Shown here piece after piece: positions 51,533-59,589 of a stretch of DNA of 64,000 nucleotides. The stretch is from contig CM055102.1 in the NCBI GenBank assembly GCA_029204225.1, positions 45,387,484 through 45,451,483 on the forward strand. The letters run 5' to 3'. Source of the stretch: Diphasiastrum complanatum (Eukaryota > Streptophyta > Lycopodiopsida > Lycopodiales > Lycopodiaceae). The notes under the pieces are model-generated. The model was not told the DNA's origin. It searched no databases and worked only from the letters and a program-made list of their open reading frames with translations. The translations under genes and the position numbers were made by a program. Each line of letters begins with the position of its first letter. Positions within the stretch are counted from its first letter, which is position 1.

Positions 51533-53256
51533 GATGGAGAATATCTATATCAACTCATGTTCTGAACTTCTCAAACTTATCTTTCTTAAGTGGTATAGTA
51601 AAGATATCAACAATCTAATTGTTGTTGCAATACGTTAGCTCAATATCTCTCCATTATGCACTTTCTCTTTAACAAGTGCTGGTCCACCTCTATATATTTT
51701 GTCCATACTACTTGAGCAGTCTGCATGTCATCACATAGGCATTGTAACCAAATAGCTTCACAGGCGGTCCTCATAGTTGCCCTGTACTCAGCTTCGACAG
51801 ATGATAAACCAATAGTGGGCTGCTTCTTGCTGCACCAAGAAATGAAAATCTAAATCTAGGCTAACGAAATAGCTTGTCGTCGATCTCTAAACGTCTTTAC
51901 CACCTGTCCAATCTGAATCTAAATAACCCTCTAGTTGAGGATCACCATCATCAGTATATACAATCCCAGAGATCATAGTCCCTCTCACATAACATAGGAT
52001 CTACTTGGCTGCCTTCCAATGTGATTCAATATGTTTACTCATGAATTTAATTGCAATCCCAACCACATAAGCAATATCTGGCTTGGTAGTTGCAAGGTGA
52101 ATCAGGATTTTCGCTAACTGATGGTAGAGAGTCTCATCTGCAAATGGAGGACCATCATCCTCTGATGGCTTGTTGCTTGCATCCATGGGTGCGCCAATTG
52201 GCTTGCTTTCTTGCATATTAAATTTCTTCAATATTTTTGTGCATACCTTGCCTAAGAGATAAAAAGACAACGCTGCCATCTCCTAGGCAATAGTGCAGCA
52301 AACCCAAGTCTTTGATCTCAAACTCAATAGAAAGATTTTTCTTAACACAAGCAATAAGTTTCTTATTGCTTCCCATGATGAGTAAGTCATCCACATAGAG
52401 CAGAACAATAACAAAGTCTTCACCTTCTTTGAAGACATACAAATTGCAATCAGGCACCATTTTTTTGTTAAAAACGGAGACTAGTGGTTTGTACATGTTG
52501 CACTAATAAAGCTGAAAGAGGTGAAACCATGCATGAACAAGGGTGAACTTGCAACATGAATATTATAATGAGAAAGCCTTACTCGTAAGTCTTTATTGTG
52601 TTAAGAACTTATGTACTTGCAACAAGTTTTCCGATCTAGAGCTTTAAGCTTAAAACTTCAATCATGTAAGTAGATCTTGACTCGCTATATCAATGCATGA
52701 TGCATGTCAAAATTATCAATTTTACACCAAAGTTGATTGGCTTGAATGTGCCTATTATTAAAATAAGTTTACTACCAAATAATCTACAAATGAAGAGGAA
52801 CCTATCTGCAACACTCCATAAATATGGCTTACTACTCTACTTTCATACAAGACCCTAAAAAACAAGAAAAACTAGCACTAACCATCTATTGACCCATGAA
52901 ATCTCATACTTGGGTAACCAAAAGTAGGGACACCCCAAATGCATACAATACATGAATACAAAAAGAAACAACCGCAAGATCACCAAATGGTACTACAAGA
53001 AGCCTGATCATAAAAACTAGTCATGTATCCCATATTTTGAAAGTTGTCGTCTGTGAGATCATAAAAAATGTCACTTTGCTACATATAGAATTTAAGATTT
53101 TATTTTACCAGTTTCATCCTCTATTATTGTCGAGGCTCTACGGGTGAAATGATGAGGGGATGATAGTGAATCCTTTCGCCCAAAATATTCCTGCCGACCA
53201 GACCCTGGAAAAGACTTGACTGCTTCATAAAGCTTCTGCCTAAGGCCAAAAGCCAT
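32394..53256 (-). CDS. ThrE-family (threonine/serine exporter-like) membrane protein, seven coding exons
   Basis: Seven minus-strand exons (53256-53109, 45241-45025, 44840-44620, 36322-36107, 33604-33400, 33048-32879, 32707-32394) join through GT-AG sites with matching phases to 1,491 bases, 496 residues. Residues about 50-190 form the ThrE N-terminal domain (FLLRLAVALHSYGSSSSRTE; VDKLARADELANHI). The rest has hydrophobic segments of the multi-pass carrier part, including LSSLVQLLPGMALTLGVSEM and GILQLVPGGVGVKG. Bacterial ThrE exports threonine and serine; the plant substrate is not known to me. The C-terminus is short, soluble and acidic (EEPPHLEEDMAF). The first exon (start at 53256) is the least sure, but it has the required phase. 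Introns of 7.9, 0.18, 8.3, 2.5, 0.35 and 0.17 kb; the large ones are filled with retroelements. No lesion is seen, so the gene may be active. Confidence 0.8.
32879..33048 (-). CDS. ThrE-like gene, exon 6
   Basis: The acceptor TGTATGTAG precedes 33048; the split Trp codon is completed. The exon reads FSGFTAASNMLLNARFNQWP, then GFLVSTLASLQFDSNISSVI and AAFSVGITG. The donor is ACAG|GTAAGT at 32879, phase 1. Confidence 0.92.
33400..33604 (-). CDS. ThrE-like gene, exon 5
   Basis: The acceptor ACATGCAG precedes 33604. The exon continues the LLPG motif as MALTLGVSEMVAKTYVTGTS, then ALQLGFGLSVGEKLVWWV and a Pro/Ser loop. The donor is TCTG|GTAAGT at 33400, phase 2. A CT tract lies 26-72 bases upstream of the acceptor. 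Confidence 0.92.
33630..33725 (-). mobile_element. LINE 3' end with (CT)n tail
   Basis: On the minus strand: a stem-loop ATGCCTTTTGGCAT near 33700, then AATAATAAAGCT, then a (CT)n tract (33676-33630). This is the 3' signature shared with the LINEs at 37.6, 42.2, 42.6, 51.5 and 59.6 kb. It lies in intron 4 of the ThrE-like gene, in the same orientation as the gene. Confidence 0.75.
33726..34629. other. intron 4 sequence without recognised element
   Basis: AT-rich intron sequence with repeated ACATGCA(A/T) words near 33830-33960 (ACATGCAAGC, ACATGCATGC, ACATGCATGG), a loose short-period repeat. No coding signature. Confidence 0.5.
34630..35195 (-). mobile_element. LINE reverse transcriptase fragment
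   Basis: The minus-strand frame 35185-34754 carries the non-LTR RT palm: NGVKQGCSLSPTLFGLYIDE, the catalytic YSDDVALVS (Y-x-D-D) and WGLRVNIEKNKVMVFNTSKA, then DGQPLEIVSSYT. The same text continues out of frame to about 34640. Truncated at both ends. It lies inside intron 4 of the ThrE-like gene. Confidence 0.9.
36107..36322 (-). CDS. ThrE-like gene, exon 4
   Basis: The acceptor TTTTTTCAG precedes 36322. The exon is very hydrophobic: NIWDALFCFPLGLGVGILDM, then FANVLEFAAALFVSFLAKLF and SSMALSSLVQLLPG. The donor is CCAG|GTAAGT at 36107, phase 1. Two to three membrane segments. Confidence 0.92.
36833..37636 (+). mobile_element. LINE 3' fragment with CT/CA tail
   Basis: Frame 36833-37102 carries the zinc-binding region after the RT (FQLCTMGEVETVENFIFHCP, C-x2-C-type with later H and C), close to the LINE at 40.9 kb. 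The 3' part has the family's UTR text (GGAGACATTTTATGCTCCCA, ACTTGAAATGTACTC), the hairpin GCACCTTTAGGTGC near 37540 and a (CT)n(CA)n tail at 37564-37636. 5'-truncated. In intron 3 of the ThrE-like gene, antisense to it. Confidence 0.8.
37640..42183 (+). mobile_element. near full-length L1-like LINE, inactive
   Basis: Parts in order: ORF1-like region (about 37690-38240) with a coiled-coil stretch (DNAILNEKIQILEGL ... IHELEKNL) and an RNA-binding-like block (KEERRNVLRLKPKLRGTNVF); APE-type endonuclease (38181-38789, ending HILLTGDFNAKT); RT (about 39390-40330: NYRTIMIGHVLAKLYG, GVKQGCSLSPVLFGLYIDE, YADDV); thumb and zinc-binding C-terminus (open frame 40427-41464 with RICQLCSLGEVESEEHFIFR); 3' UTR with the hairpin ATGCCTTTTGGCAT, ATTAATAAAGC and a (CT)n tail (42123-42183). 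Many stops and frameshifts up to 40427. A solo LTR interrupts the 3' UTR. Located in intron 3 of the ThrE-like gene, antisense. Confidence 0.85.
41477..41925. mobile_element. solo LTR with 5-bp target duplication
   Basis: A 449-bp sequence starting TGTTAGAAAT and ending TTTCTACA, flanked on both sides by ATCTT (41472-41476 and 41926-41930). The LINE 3' UTR text continues on each side. TG...CA ends, 5-bp duplication and lack of internal coding sequence define a solo LTR made by LTR-LTR recombination. The TGTTAGAA start suggests a copia type; the orientation is not proven. Confidence 0.9.
42184..42588 (+). mobile_element. 5'-truncated LINE 3' end with CT tail
   Basis: Begins directly after the CT tail of the previous LINE. 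It carries related UTR words (CTTGAGATGTACATTTATTCTG, then ACATTAATAAAGCTTTC) and a (CT)n tail at 42527-42588. The hairpin is decayed here (TTACCCACGGATACC). A short LINE copy inserted at or in tandem with the older tail. Confidence 0.7.
42690..44350 (+). mobile_element. decayed Ty3/gypsy pol
   Basis: Plus-strand remnants in normal order: RT (FGVTNSPPISNVMNN, about 42750; SWPTPTDAHEVRMFLGLA, about 43000-43050) and integrase (WMDISMDFIMGLPQTYRSHD, about 43570-43630, and VVNRFLKQAHLIPI). Stops are frequent. It occupies the 5' part of ThrE intron 3, antisense to the gene. Confidence 0.8.
44620..44840 (-). CDS. ThrE-like gene, exon 3
   Basis: The acceptor ATTCTTGCAG precedes 44840. The exon reads NEIHLITVETDLDVDKLARA, then ADELANHIGKQELSLLSAYWRLK and a Trp-rich start of the first membrane segment (FGIWWRIFSYALSASMAAPL). 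The donor is GACG|GTAATC at 44620, phase 1. Confidence 0.9.
45025..45241 (-). CDS. ThrE-like gene, exon 2
   Basis: The acceptor TTTGTTTCAG precedes 45241. The exon reads HGWERNSFSGRPG, then FLLRLAVALHSYGSSSSRTE, LVEKVADKL and FPSLILISF, the start of the ThrE N-terminal domain. It ends GCAAG|GTCATT at 45025 in phase 2, and the split Arg codon is completed by exon 3. Confidence 0.85.
45560..46060 (+). mobile_element. LINE C-terminal fragment
   Basis: Broken plus-strand text with the LINE C-terminal blocks: YLDSGLSHGLRFTLGQFQVS and, near 45850, ICQLCTLGKVESKVHYIFKC (zinc-binding motif). Closely related to 40.8-41.1 kb. It has no RT and no tail. In intron 1 of the ThrE-like gene. Confidence 0.75.
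46160..46410 (+). mobile_element. second LINE C-terminal fragment
   Basis: Frame 46215-46445 has ERICQLCSLGEVESEEHFIF and the following PVYYEIKGRYYC, almost the same protein as the LINE at 40.9-41.1 kb, preceded by QLRVSSHQA-like text. It repeats the domain already present 350 bp upstream, so this is a separate insertion or a duplication. Confidence 0.8.
46709..47389 (-). other. open reading frame of 226 codons, repeat-derived
   Basis: A long open frame starting MCLVPICLDSQILYSVV, Ser/Val/Pro-rich in its first half and Trp/Phe-rich in the second (IWHSWLLRIAWFPFGPVDWC). No known domain recognised. DNA of its 3' part (46730-46860) recurs at 61645-61760 in the same orientation, and a diverged copy of its middle occurs head-to-head at 47402-47700, so it belongs to a repeat family. 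It could be an accessory region of a chromovirus (a chromodomain end and LTR follow at 48.3 kb), but that is inference. Confidence 0.45.
47402..48240 (+). other. inverted, diverged partner of the 46.7-47.4 kb repeat
   Basis: Plus-strand sequence open in two long frames (47402-47977 and 47988-48536). It shares words with the minus-strand copy, such as TCTTTCTGGATGAGT against TCTTTCTAGATGAGT, and GATTTGTTGCTATTG against GGTTTGTTGCAGTCC. It is rich in the word TACCTTGGCATTCTTGG. Together the two arms form a head-to-head inverted arrangement centred near 47400. Confidence 0.5.
48240..48535 (+). mobile_element. Ty3 chromovirus 3' end (chromodomain)
   Basis: The frame ending at 48536 has the chromodomain-like block IQFLVQFDGRPVEEATWEPI, then DVFYHTPSLADQ and a Val/Ala-rich tail. 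It nearly equals the end of the chromovirus at 58236-58400. It is followed at the same distance by the same LTR. Confidence 0.85.
48575..48830 (+). mobile_element. truncated chromovirus LTR
   Basis: TGTCGGGGAGAGTTATAGAC onward matches the LTR at 58449-58872 for its first 255 bases, including CCTCCCAGTTGGGCCCTAGC. It stops after TAGGGCTTCCTCTTAGG, where a different tandem repeat begins. The TATA region and 3' half are missing. Confidence 0.85.
48855..49320. repeat. about 92-bp diverged tandem repeat
   Basis: Units start at CCCTC(G/A)CTG-like words at about 48855, 48960, 49052, 49145 and 49233 (spacings 105, 92, 93, 88). Shared words include CTCGCTGACTG, AGCAA, TCGGATTT and GATTTGGG. It lies directly upstream of a LINE RT. 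Confidence 0.75.
49330..51531 (+). mobile_element. 5'-truncated LINE with RT, C-terminus and CT tail
   Basis: RT from 49392: FPSPWSTNLIYPIHKGGDPM, NYRTIMISHLFAKVYG, AIGQAGFRPRYTTSDHIFTL, CCFVDFRKAFDSVPR, then a TAG stop at 49921 within the GVKQGC motif. Frame 50013-50615 continues with YADDVVLLSKTREGLQRHLD, KTKVMVFNTS and SYTYLGVVF. A stop follows at about 50615 with frame changes, a deleted segment around the zinc-binding motif (about 50990), and a last frame to 51351. The 3' UTR ends ACATTAAATAAAGATC and a (CT)n tail at 51446-51530. ORF1 and endonuclease are absent. It is one of the best-preserved RT copies here. In intron 1 of the ThrE-like gene. Confidence 0.9.
51540..52500 (-). mobile_element. 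Ty1/copia RT-RNase H fragment
   Basis: The minus-strand frame 52496-52218 carries FVIVLLYVDDLLIMGSNKKL (catalytic Y-V-D-D) and FEIKDLGLLHYCLG. Frame 52279-52001 carries KKFNMQESKPIGAPMDA and HLATTKPDIAYVVG. Broken RNase H text follows to about 51540. Frameshifted and truncated. In intron 1 of the ThrE-like gene and in the same orientation as it. Confidence 0.88.
52501..53108. other. 5' part of ThrE intron 1
   Basis: AT-rich sequence adjoining the putative first exon; no element recognised. Confidence 0.4.
53109..53256 (-). CDS. ThrE-like gene, putative first coding exon
   Basis: ATG at 53256 starts MAFGLRQKLYEAVKSF, continues through a Ser/Arg-rich stretch (KDSLSSPHHFTRRAS) and ends ACTG|GTAAAA at 53109 in phase 1, exactly what the exon at 45241 needs. 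The frame stays open upstream to 53418, and acceptor-like AGs at about 53284 and 53240 leave other starts possible. The join spans about 7.9 kb and is inferred. Confidence 0.5.
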
Positions 53257-53629
53257 GTTCAACCAGCTTTTCCAATAAATATGCCTCACACAAATGAAAG
53301 CCTCAACATTGGTAGTTGATTGTTGCCAGATTAAAATGCAGTTCTTTGCAGGAATAATAGTTGTCAAGCAACCCAAACATGTCAATGCAGCTGCAAACAC
53401 ATGAACATTTTTGTCCAATCAAGATTATTCACAAAAAGGGCACAAACTCAATGTAGTCATATTCCTTCCATAATTATGTATTTGACCAAAATAGACGAAA
53501 TATTTGTTGTCCCATAAGTGCAACAACATAATCTAAAAACCAGAAAAACTTGTTGAACATGATTGTTACAAATTCATTGACCATTTTGTTCAGAAACAAC
53601 ATGACAAACCTAATAAAGACTCTCACACA

Positions 53630-54641
53630 CAAGGTTGCATCCCGATTCGAACAGGTCGATTCAAACCGGCCGGTTCAAACCGATTCTTTGAGGTTCGAAC
53701 CGTCAGGCCAGGTTCGAATCGGAAAACGGTTTGAACCTTTTTTTTTTCAATTCTTCAAAAAAACAGTCAAACATTCACTGATAGTACGATACTTAAATTT
53801 TAATAGCTAAACAATTTCAATCTTCCTCTAAATTTACAGATATCAGAATTCAGGATAATCAGATCTCTAAGCTCTTGTGAGTCGTGACGGTGTGACTTGT
53901 GACCTGTCGTATCAACTTTCAAGATTCAATAGAATTTATAGAAATTAGAATGACATTATGACTCATGAGTCATGACCCAAGTTTAAACAAACTACATAGT
54001 ACATAGTACATACTAGTTAGCAGTTGCCAGTAACTAGTAACTACAGTTAAAACTTAAACAGGTTACAGAGTCCAGACTACATAGACTGTACATACTACAG
54101 TTAAAACTTAAAACTTAAAACTTAACTTCAGGAATCAGAAACTTGAAACTTGAAACTAGATTCTAGAATCCATAATATATCATGATTCATGAATCATAAC
54201 AAAGTAGTAAATACAAATGCCAGGTGCCTCATGAGTCCGGTCACCAATGTAATGCACGATGTGTCTGATGATAAAATTTAAATCATGATGTGTACATATG
54301 TGACATGTCATACTACACTGTACAGTCACCAGTGTAAATACTAAACAGCTCAAGAGTCAATGCTCATCTAGTGACATAAACATCGTCGTGTCATCTACAG
54401 ACTGGTAACTAGTAACTACAATGATCTAATGTACATACTAGTAGCTACAATCATCTGAAGACTGGCATCAATGAGCACTGAGCAGGGGCCAGGGCCCAGG
54501 CTGCACTGAGCACTCTAAGCTCTCCTACGCCTGAGTCTCCTCCCACTCGCCGGTGGTGCTGTGGAGCCTGTTGTGGCCTCCGAACGATTCGATGGTTCGA
54601 ACCGTAATACGCGGTTCGAACCGCGATTCGATGCAACCTTG
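53630..54641. mobile_element. non-autonomous hAT transposon
   Basis: A 1,012-bp element with terminal inverted repeats: left CAAGGTTGCATC, right GATGCAACCTTG (12 bp perfect). It is flanked by a perfect 8-bp target duplication CTCACACA (53622-53629 and 54642-54649), the length typical of hAT. Subterminal regions carry repeated TTCGAACC/GGTTCGAA palindromes (about 53645-53740 and 54590-54625). The interior has no transposase and is rich in short repeats (AACTTAAAAC, TAGTAACTA). It must be moved by a transposase from elsewhere. Confidence 0.92.
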
Positions 54642-54789
54642 CTCACACATTAGTATATAAGATATTACGGCTAGAGTTTATGATATTTTCATTGTTGCTT
54701 TAAAATTTGAAACTTTCTAAATAAAAAATTCTAGGATTGAGCAGATTTAGGAATAAACTAATAACTAAAACACAAGTACATCATATAAG

Positions 54790-54868
54790 GAAACTAATCT
54801 CCAACAAATGCCCTCAACATATCCTCCAAGGTTTGGTTAACTCTCTCAATTTGCCCATCCGTTCCGTA
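54790..54868 (-). mobile_element. short Ty3 integrase scrap
   Basis: The minus strand reads [18 protein letters not shown], the integrase segment with the catalytic E region, as also seen at 63.1 kb. It abuts the plus-strand chromovirus gag at about 54868, giving a chimeric junction. Confidence 0.75.
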
Positions 54869-57800
54869 CTGCTCATTCTTTACTTTCGTTGTAAGAGTCC
54901 TGACCATTTTGACCGTGATTGCCGTCAGCCTCTCCCTATCTACATTCATATTTCTGATGAGCCTGACCTATCCCCTGAGCCTTCCACTAATTTACTTCCT
55001 GCTACTTGCCATGCTCAGCTTGCCTATGCTACTTGCACAGGGCGTCCTGGTCCTCGCTCCATTCGGTTACGTGTACGCATTACAGGTCGTGAGTATATTG
55101 CTTTAGTTGATACCGGCAACACTCATTCTTTTATCAACAGTTATATCACTAGTCGGATCCGTGCTTCACCTGTTCCTGCTTCACAGCCTCTCACAGTTGA
55201 GGTTGCCAGTTCACCTTCTTTTTTTAGTTCTCAGATGTTTCAGGGTTTACCATACCGCATTGGAGATTTTTCTGGACAGGCAGATCTTTACATTATTCCT
55301 ATGGAGCGTTATGATCTTATCCTCGGTGCTGATTGGTTTGCATCTTTTGGAGCCGTTACACTGGACTTGACACAGCAGACATTGACATTTGTACATGGTG
55401 CAGATACACACTCACTTGTTGGCATTGATTGTAAGGGAGATTTCCAGTTGATCACTGGGAAGCAGTTTATTCGCAGCCTGCCGAAGGCTCATTGTGCAGC
55501 CTTATTATGTCTTCAGCATGCAGTAACAGTTTCTCCAGTTTCTATTCCAACAGCTGTTCCTCGGGTGATCTCTGACTTATTACATCAGTATGTTTTTGTC
55601 TTTTCAGAACCTATGACGCTACCACCATTACGTGACGTGAACCATCATATTGACTTGCGTCCTGGTTCTGCTCCTCCTTCCCGTCCCCCTTATCGTATGT
55701 CTCAATCTGAGCGTGATGAGCTTGAGCTCCATATTACTGCCTTGTTAGATCAGGGTCTCATTGTTCCTAGTCACAGCCCTTTTGGTGCCCCTGTTCTCCT
55801 TGTTAATAAGAAAGATGGTACCAAATGCCTTTGTATTGATTATCGTGCTTTAAATAAGTTGACTATTCGTAATCAATAACCTATTCCGCACATGGATGAC
55901 CTCTTTGACCAGCTCGATACCTCTAAAATCTTTTCTAAGATAGACCTTCGTTCTGGATATTACCAAATTAGGATGCACCCTTCTGATGAACATAAGACTG
56001 CTTTTTGTACTCATCTTGGTTTATATGAATTTCGTGTGCTTCCTTTTGGTGTTACTAATGGCCCTCCTACGTTCCAGAATGTGATGAATAAAGTCATGCG
56101 TCCGCTTCTTGGTCATTGTGTCTTGGTTTATTTTGATGATATTCTTATTTTTAGCCAATCTCTTGTTGATCATGTTTCCCATCTTTCCTCTGTATTTCAG
56201 TTATTTGCTAAGTTGTCTAGATGTTCTTTTGTTGTTGCTGAGATCAAGTTTCTAGGTTTTCTTGTTTGTAATGGGCACATTCGTCTGGACCCTCATAAGG
56301 TTCAGGCCATCCAGGATTGGCCTATTCCAACTGATGTTCATCATGTTCGTATGTTCCTTGGGTTAGCCACTCACCTTCGTCATCCCGTTCCTCATTTTTC
56401 CACTATTGCAACTCCTCTTCATGCACTTTTGAAGAAGTCTCGTACTTTTCTTTGGACTTCTGATTGTCAGTCAGCGTTTGATACTCTTCGTCGTGCTGTT
56501 GTTGATGCTGCCATTGTGTTTACCCCAGTTTGATCAAAAGTTTCTTGTTGAGACTGATGCTAGTAATGTTGGTTTGGGTGCTTTGCTTCACCAGTCACAA
56601 TGCATTATTGCTTATGAGTCACGTCGTCTTCGCTCTTATGCGCAACGTTATTCTGTGCATGAGAAAGAGCTTCTTGCTATTATCTATGCTCTTAAGAAGT
56701 GGCGCCATTATCTTTATCGAGTTCCGTTTGACATTATTACTGATCACCAGTCTTTACGTTATTTGTTTTCTCAACGTGACCTTAGTGATCGTCAGTTTCG
56801 TTGGTTGCAGTTTTTACAGTCTTTTAATTTTTCTATATTGTATCGTCCTCGTCGTGCTAACACTGCTGCTGATGCATATCTCGTCTTCCATCTTTCTTGA
56901 ATACACTCGTTTATACTATTCCTACATGGTTTGATGATCTACATGCCGCATACCTTACATGTTCCGATTTTCGTGATGTTTATAGTTCTGCCCCACCTAT
57001 TTCGTCCCGTCCTCATCAGGTTTACTCAATTGTTGACAACCGTCTTTATCGTCATGATTCTCTTTGTATTCCTAGTTCCTTGGGTATCCGTTCCCAATTG
57101 TTGCTCATTCCTCCCCTGTTGGGGGTCACTTTGGTTTTCAGAAGTCTTATGCTCATCTCAAAGACCATTTCTATTGGCCCATCCTTCAATCTGAGCTTGT
57201 TGTACTTATTCGTACCTGCTCTTTCTGTCTTCGTAATAAGTACTCTCGTGCTAAGTCTGCTGGTTTGCTCCAGAGTTGGCCATCGCCAATGGACTGATAT
57301 ATCTATGGACTTTATCCTTGGCCTTCCCCGTACCCAGCGTGGTCACAATTCTGTATGGTGGTAGTTGACAGGTTCTCGAAACAAGCACATTTTATACCAG
57401 TTTGCAGTATTATCACAATAGAGCAGTGTGCACGTTTGTTCCTATCAAGGATTTTCCGCCTGCATAGATTTCCTCGTACTATCCTTTCTGATCGGGATAG
57501 TAAGTTTACATCCATATTCTGGACAGAGCTTATGCGTATCTTGGATGTACAGCTTTTTATGGGTTCTGCTTATCACTCTATTTCTGATGGGCAGTCTGAG
57601 GTCCTTAACAGGATCCTTGAGGATTATTTACGCCATTTGGGAAGGATTGGGATCAACATTTATGTTTAGCAGAGTATAGCTATAATAGCTCTGTTAGTAC
57701 CAGCACATGTGTCTCACCATTTTTATTATCTCATGGCTATGCACCTCTTTTACCTGGCATTCCTCTCCCTCTTGAGGATACACCTGTCACACTTGCATCC

Positions 57801-58400
57801 TTTCTATCAGGTGCCCGAGAGCTTATTACCCGGGCCAGTTCTCATTTACAGCATGTTCAGCAACGTTATCAAACCTCAGTTGATCATCACCGTTGCCATG
57901 TTGAGTTTCAGCTTGGAGATATTGTTTATCTACACCTACGATTTGCACGTCATCATTTTGTCCAGGGCCATGCTTCTACTGAGAAGCTTGCACCACGTTA
58001 TTATGGGCCTTATCGCATTTTGGAGGTTCTTAGTCCAGTCACATATCGCTTACAATTTCCTGCTTCCACACGAGCCTGTGATGTATTCCATGTCAGTTTA
58101 TTACGTGCTGCTATTGAGGATGACGCTCCTTGTGATGCTGAGTTTCCTACTACTCCCGAGTTGTTTCCATTTTTACCTGCTGCTATATTACAGGTTCGTC
58201 TATACCATAGTCGACACCGTTGGTAGATTCAGTTTTTGGTCCAATGGGATGGTCGTCCTATTGAGGAGGCCACATGGGAGCCTATTGATGTCTTTTATCA
58301 TACACCATCACTTGCGGATCAGGTTCATGCTCTTGCTGCACTTGTTGATTCCTCTACATCAGATGTTGTTCTAGTTGTTGATGCACCAGGGCTTGTTGTT
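54869..58400 (+). mobile_element. Ty3/gypsy chromovirus gag-pol, 5'-truncated
   Basis: Order: zinc knuckle [14 protein letters not shown] (first Cys changed to Tyr); protease [25 protein letters not shown] and [15 protein letters not shown], then a TAA at about 55877; RT frame 55892-56533 (FSKIDLRSGYYQI, YFDDILIF); RNase H (ETDASNVGLGALLHQ, about 56540); integrase zinc finger and core (MDFILGLPRTQRG; ILSDRDSKFTS; YHSISDGQSEVLNRI), broken by stops and shifts at about 57120-57360; GDIVYLHLR-like linker; and chromodomain (58236-58400: VQWDGRPIEEATWEPI). All domains are present except most of gag and the 5' LTR. Relatively few lesions make it one of the youngest elements in the window. Confidence 0.93.
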
Positions 58401-58448
58401 GTTAGATCCAGTTTCTTTTCGGCAAATGGGTCTTTTTTTTTTTTTGTG

Positions 58449-58872
58449 TCGGGGAGAGTTATGGACTCGGCTCATTACATTCGCCGCGTCCATTTACATT
58501 TACTTTACTTTATGCATAAGCAGACCTTGGGCCCTTTTTTATTCATTATTGACACTTAGACTATATGGTTGGCCTTTGGCCTTATTATTCATTATTGGGC
58601 CATTTGGACATATTACTGGAGAGTGGGGGCCTTCTTGGAGGGCACACTATTATCCCTCCCAGTTGGGCCCTAGCCACCGGAAGCTTCCATTTAGGGCTTC
58701 CTCCAGGCTATAAGTAGGGAATTCGTGTCATTTGTTATTCAGCTATGATATTGATCTCTCTCCTCTTTAGTCTCTTTAGGCTCTCTTTCCTGCTTTCTAG
58801 GGGTAAGTCTTGCTTATGTGATGCTTTCATAGCTTAGCTCTAGATCAGTTGTGGTTGCATTCGTAACTTACA
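58449..58872 (+). mobile_element. chromovirus 3' LTR
   Basis: Follows the chromodomain frame after GTGTCGGGGAGAG (probable polypurine tract, so the LTR may begin at TGTCGG or a few bases later) and runs to CTTACA at 58872. Related copies lie at 48575-48830 (first part) and 61283-61622 (reverse strand, last part). No clear target duplication can be checked without the 5' LTR. Confidence 0.8.
58709..58716 (+). promoter_or_regulatory. TATA box in the chromovirus LTR
   Basis: TATAAGTA in GGCTATAAGTAGGG, conserved in the reverse-strand LTR copy at about 61440. Confidence 0.55.
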
Positions 58873-58899
58873 TCTTTTTTAACTTAGGCCTCCAGAAGT

Positions 58900-59500
58900 T
58901 ACAAAGGATCAACTGATAGATCTTATCCACACTAGAATGACTTACATGAGTGCTATCAAGACATAAATGCAAAATTTTCTAACGCTTGGAATTAGAAGTT
59001 TGTCATTTCTTTTAACTAATCATCCTCTATGGTATATCTAAAGTAAGTGTGAGCAAAGAGACCACGAATCTCCTTCAAAGATTCTACTTGTGCGAGATTT
59101 GGCTCTCTCACCACTTCCTTACAATGAGAATCCTCCTACTGAGCCTATCTAATGTCAGCAATTAAGTCGTTTTCTATGAATAGGGTTGAGCTTCTTTCTC
59201 TCAAAGGCCATTGGCCTACCCTCTTGCATCAGGACTACCCCTACATTGATCTCACTTGCATCCATTTCTACAACAAATGCTTTCTGAGGGTCTACAATTT
59301 AAGAGTGACAAAGACAGCCACAACTTATTTCCAAGCATCAAAACTTTGCTATTGAACTCCTGTCCATTCTTTCCATTTATTCTTTTGTAGCAAATAAGTC
59401 AATGGTGCAGCCACATGCGAATAATTTTTCACAACTTTATGATAAAACACAGCCAATCAATGTTTCCTCAAAACGCCGTTTCAACATTTGAAACGACTAT
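58900..59500 (-). mobile_element. Ty3/gypsy RT-RNase H fragment
   Basis: On the minus strand: RT end (KNYSHVAAPLTYLLQKNKWK, about 59440-59380), then RNase H start (FVVEMDASEINVGVVLMQEG, RPMAFERKKLN, about 59275-59180) and degenerate following sequence. Stops present. It is a different, older family than the chromovirus beside it. Confidence 0.75.
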
Positions 59501-59589
59501 AGAAAAAGGCAATTTTTTTTTGAGAATACCACGCGGTCCTGAGGGCTAAGTCCTCACACCTTTTGGTGCGATAGAGGAGCCCGAGAGAG

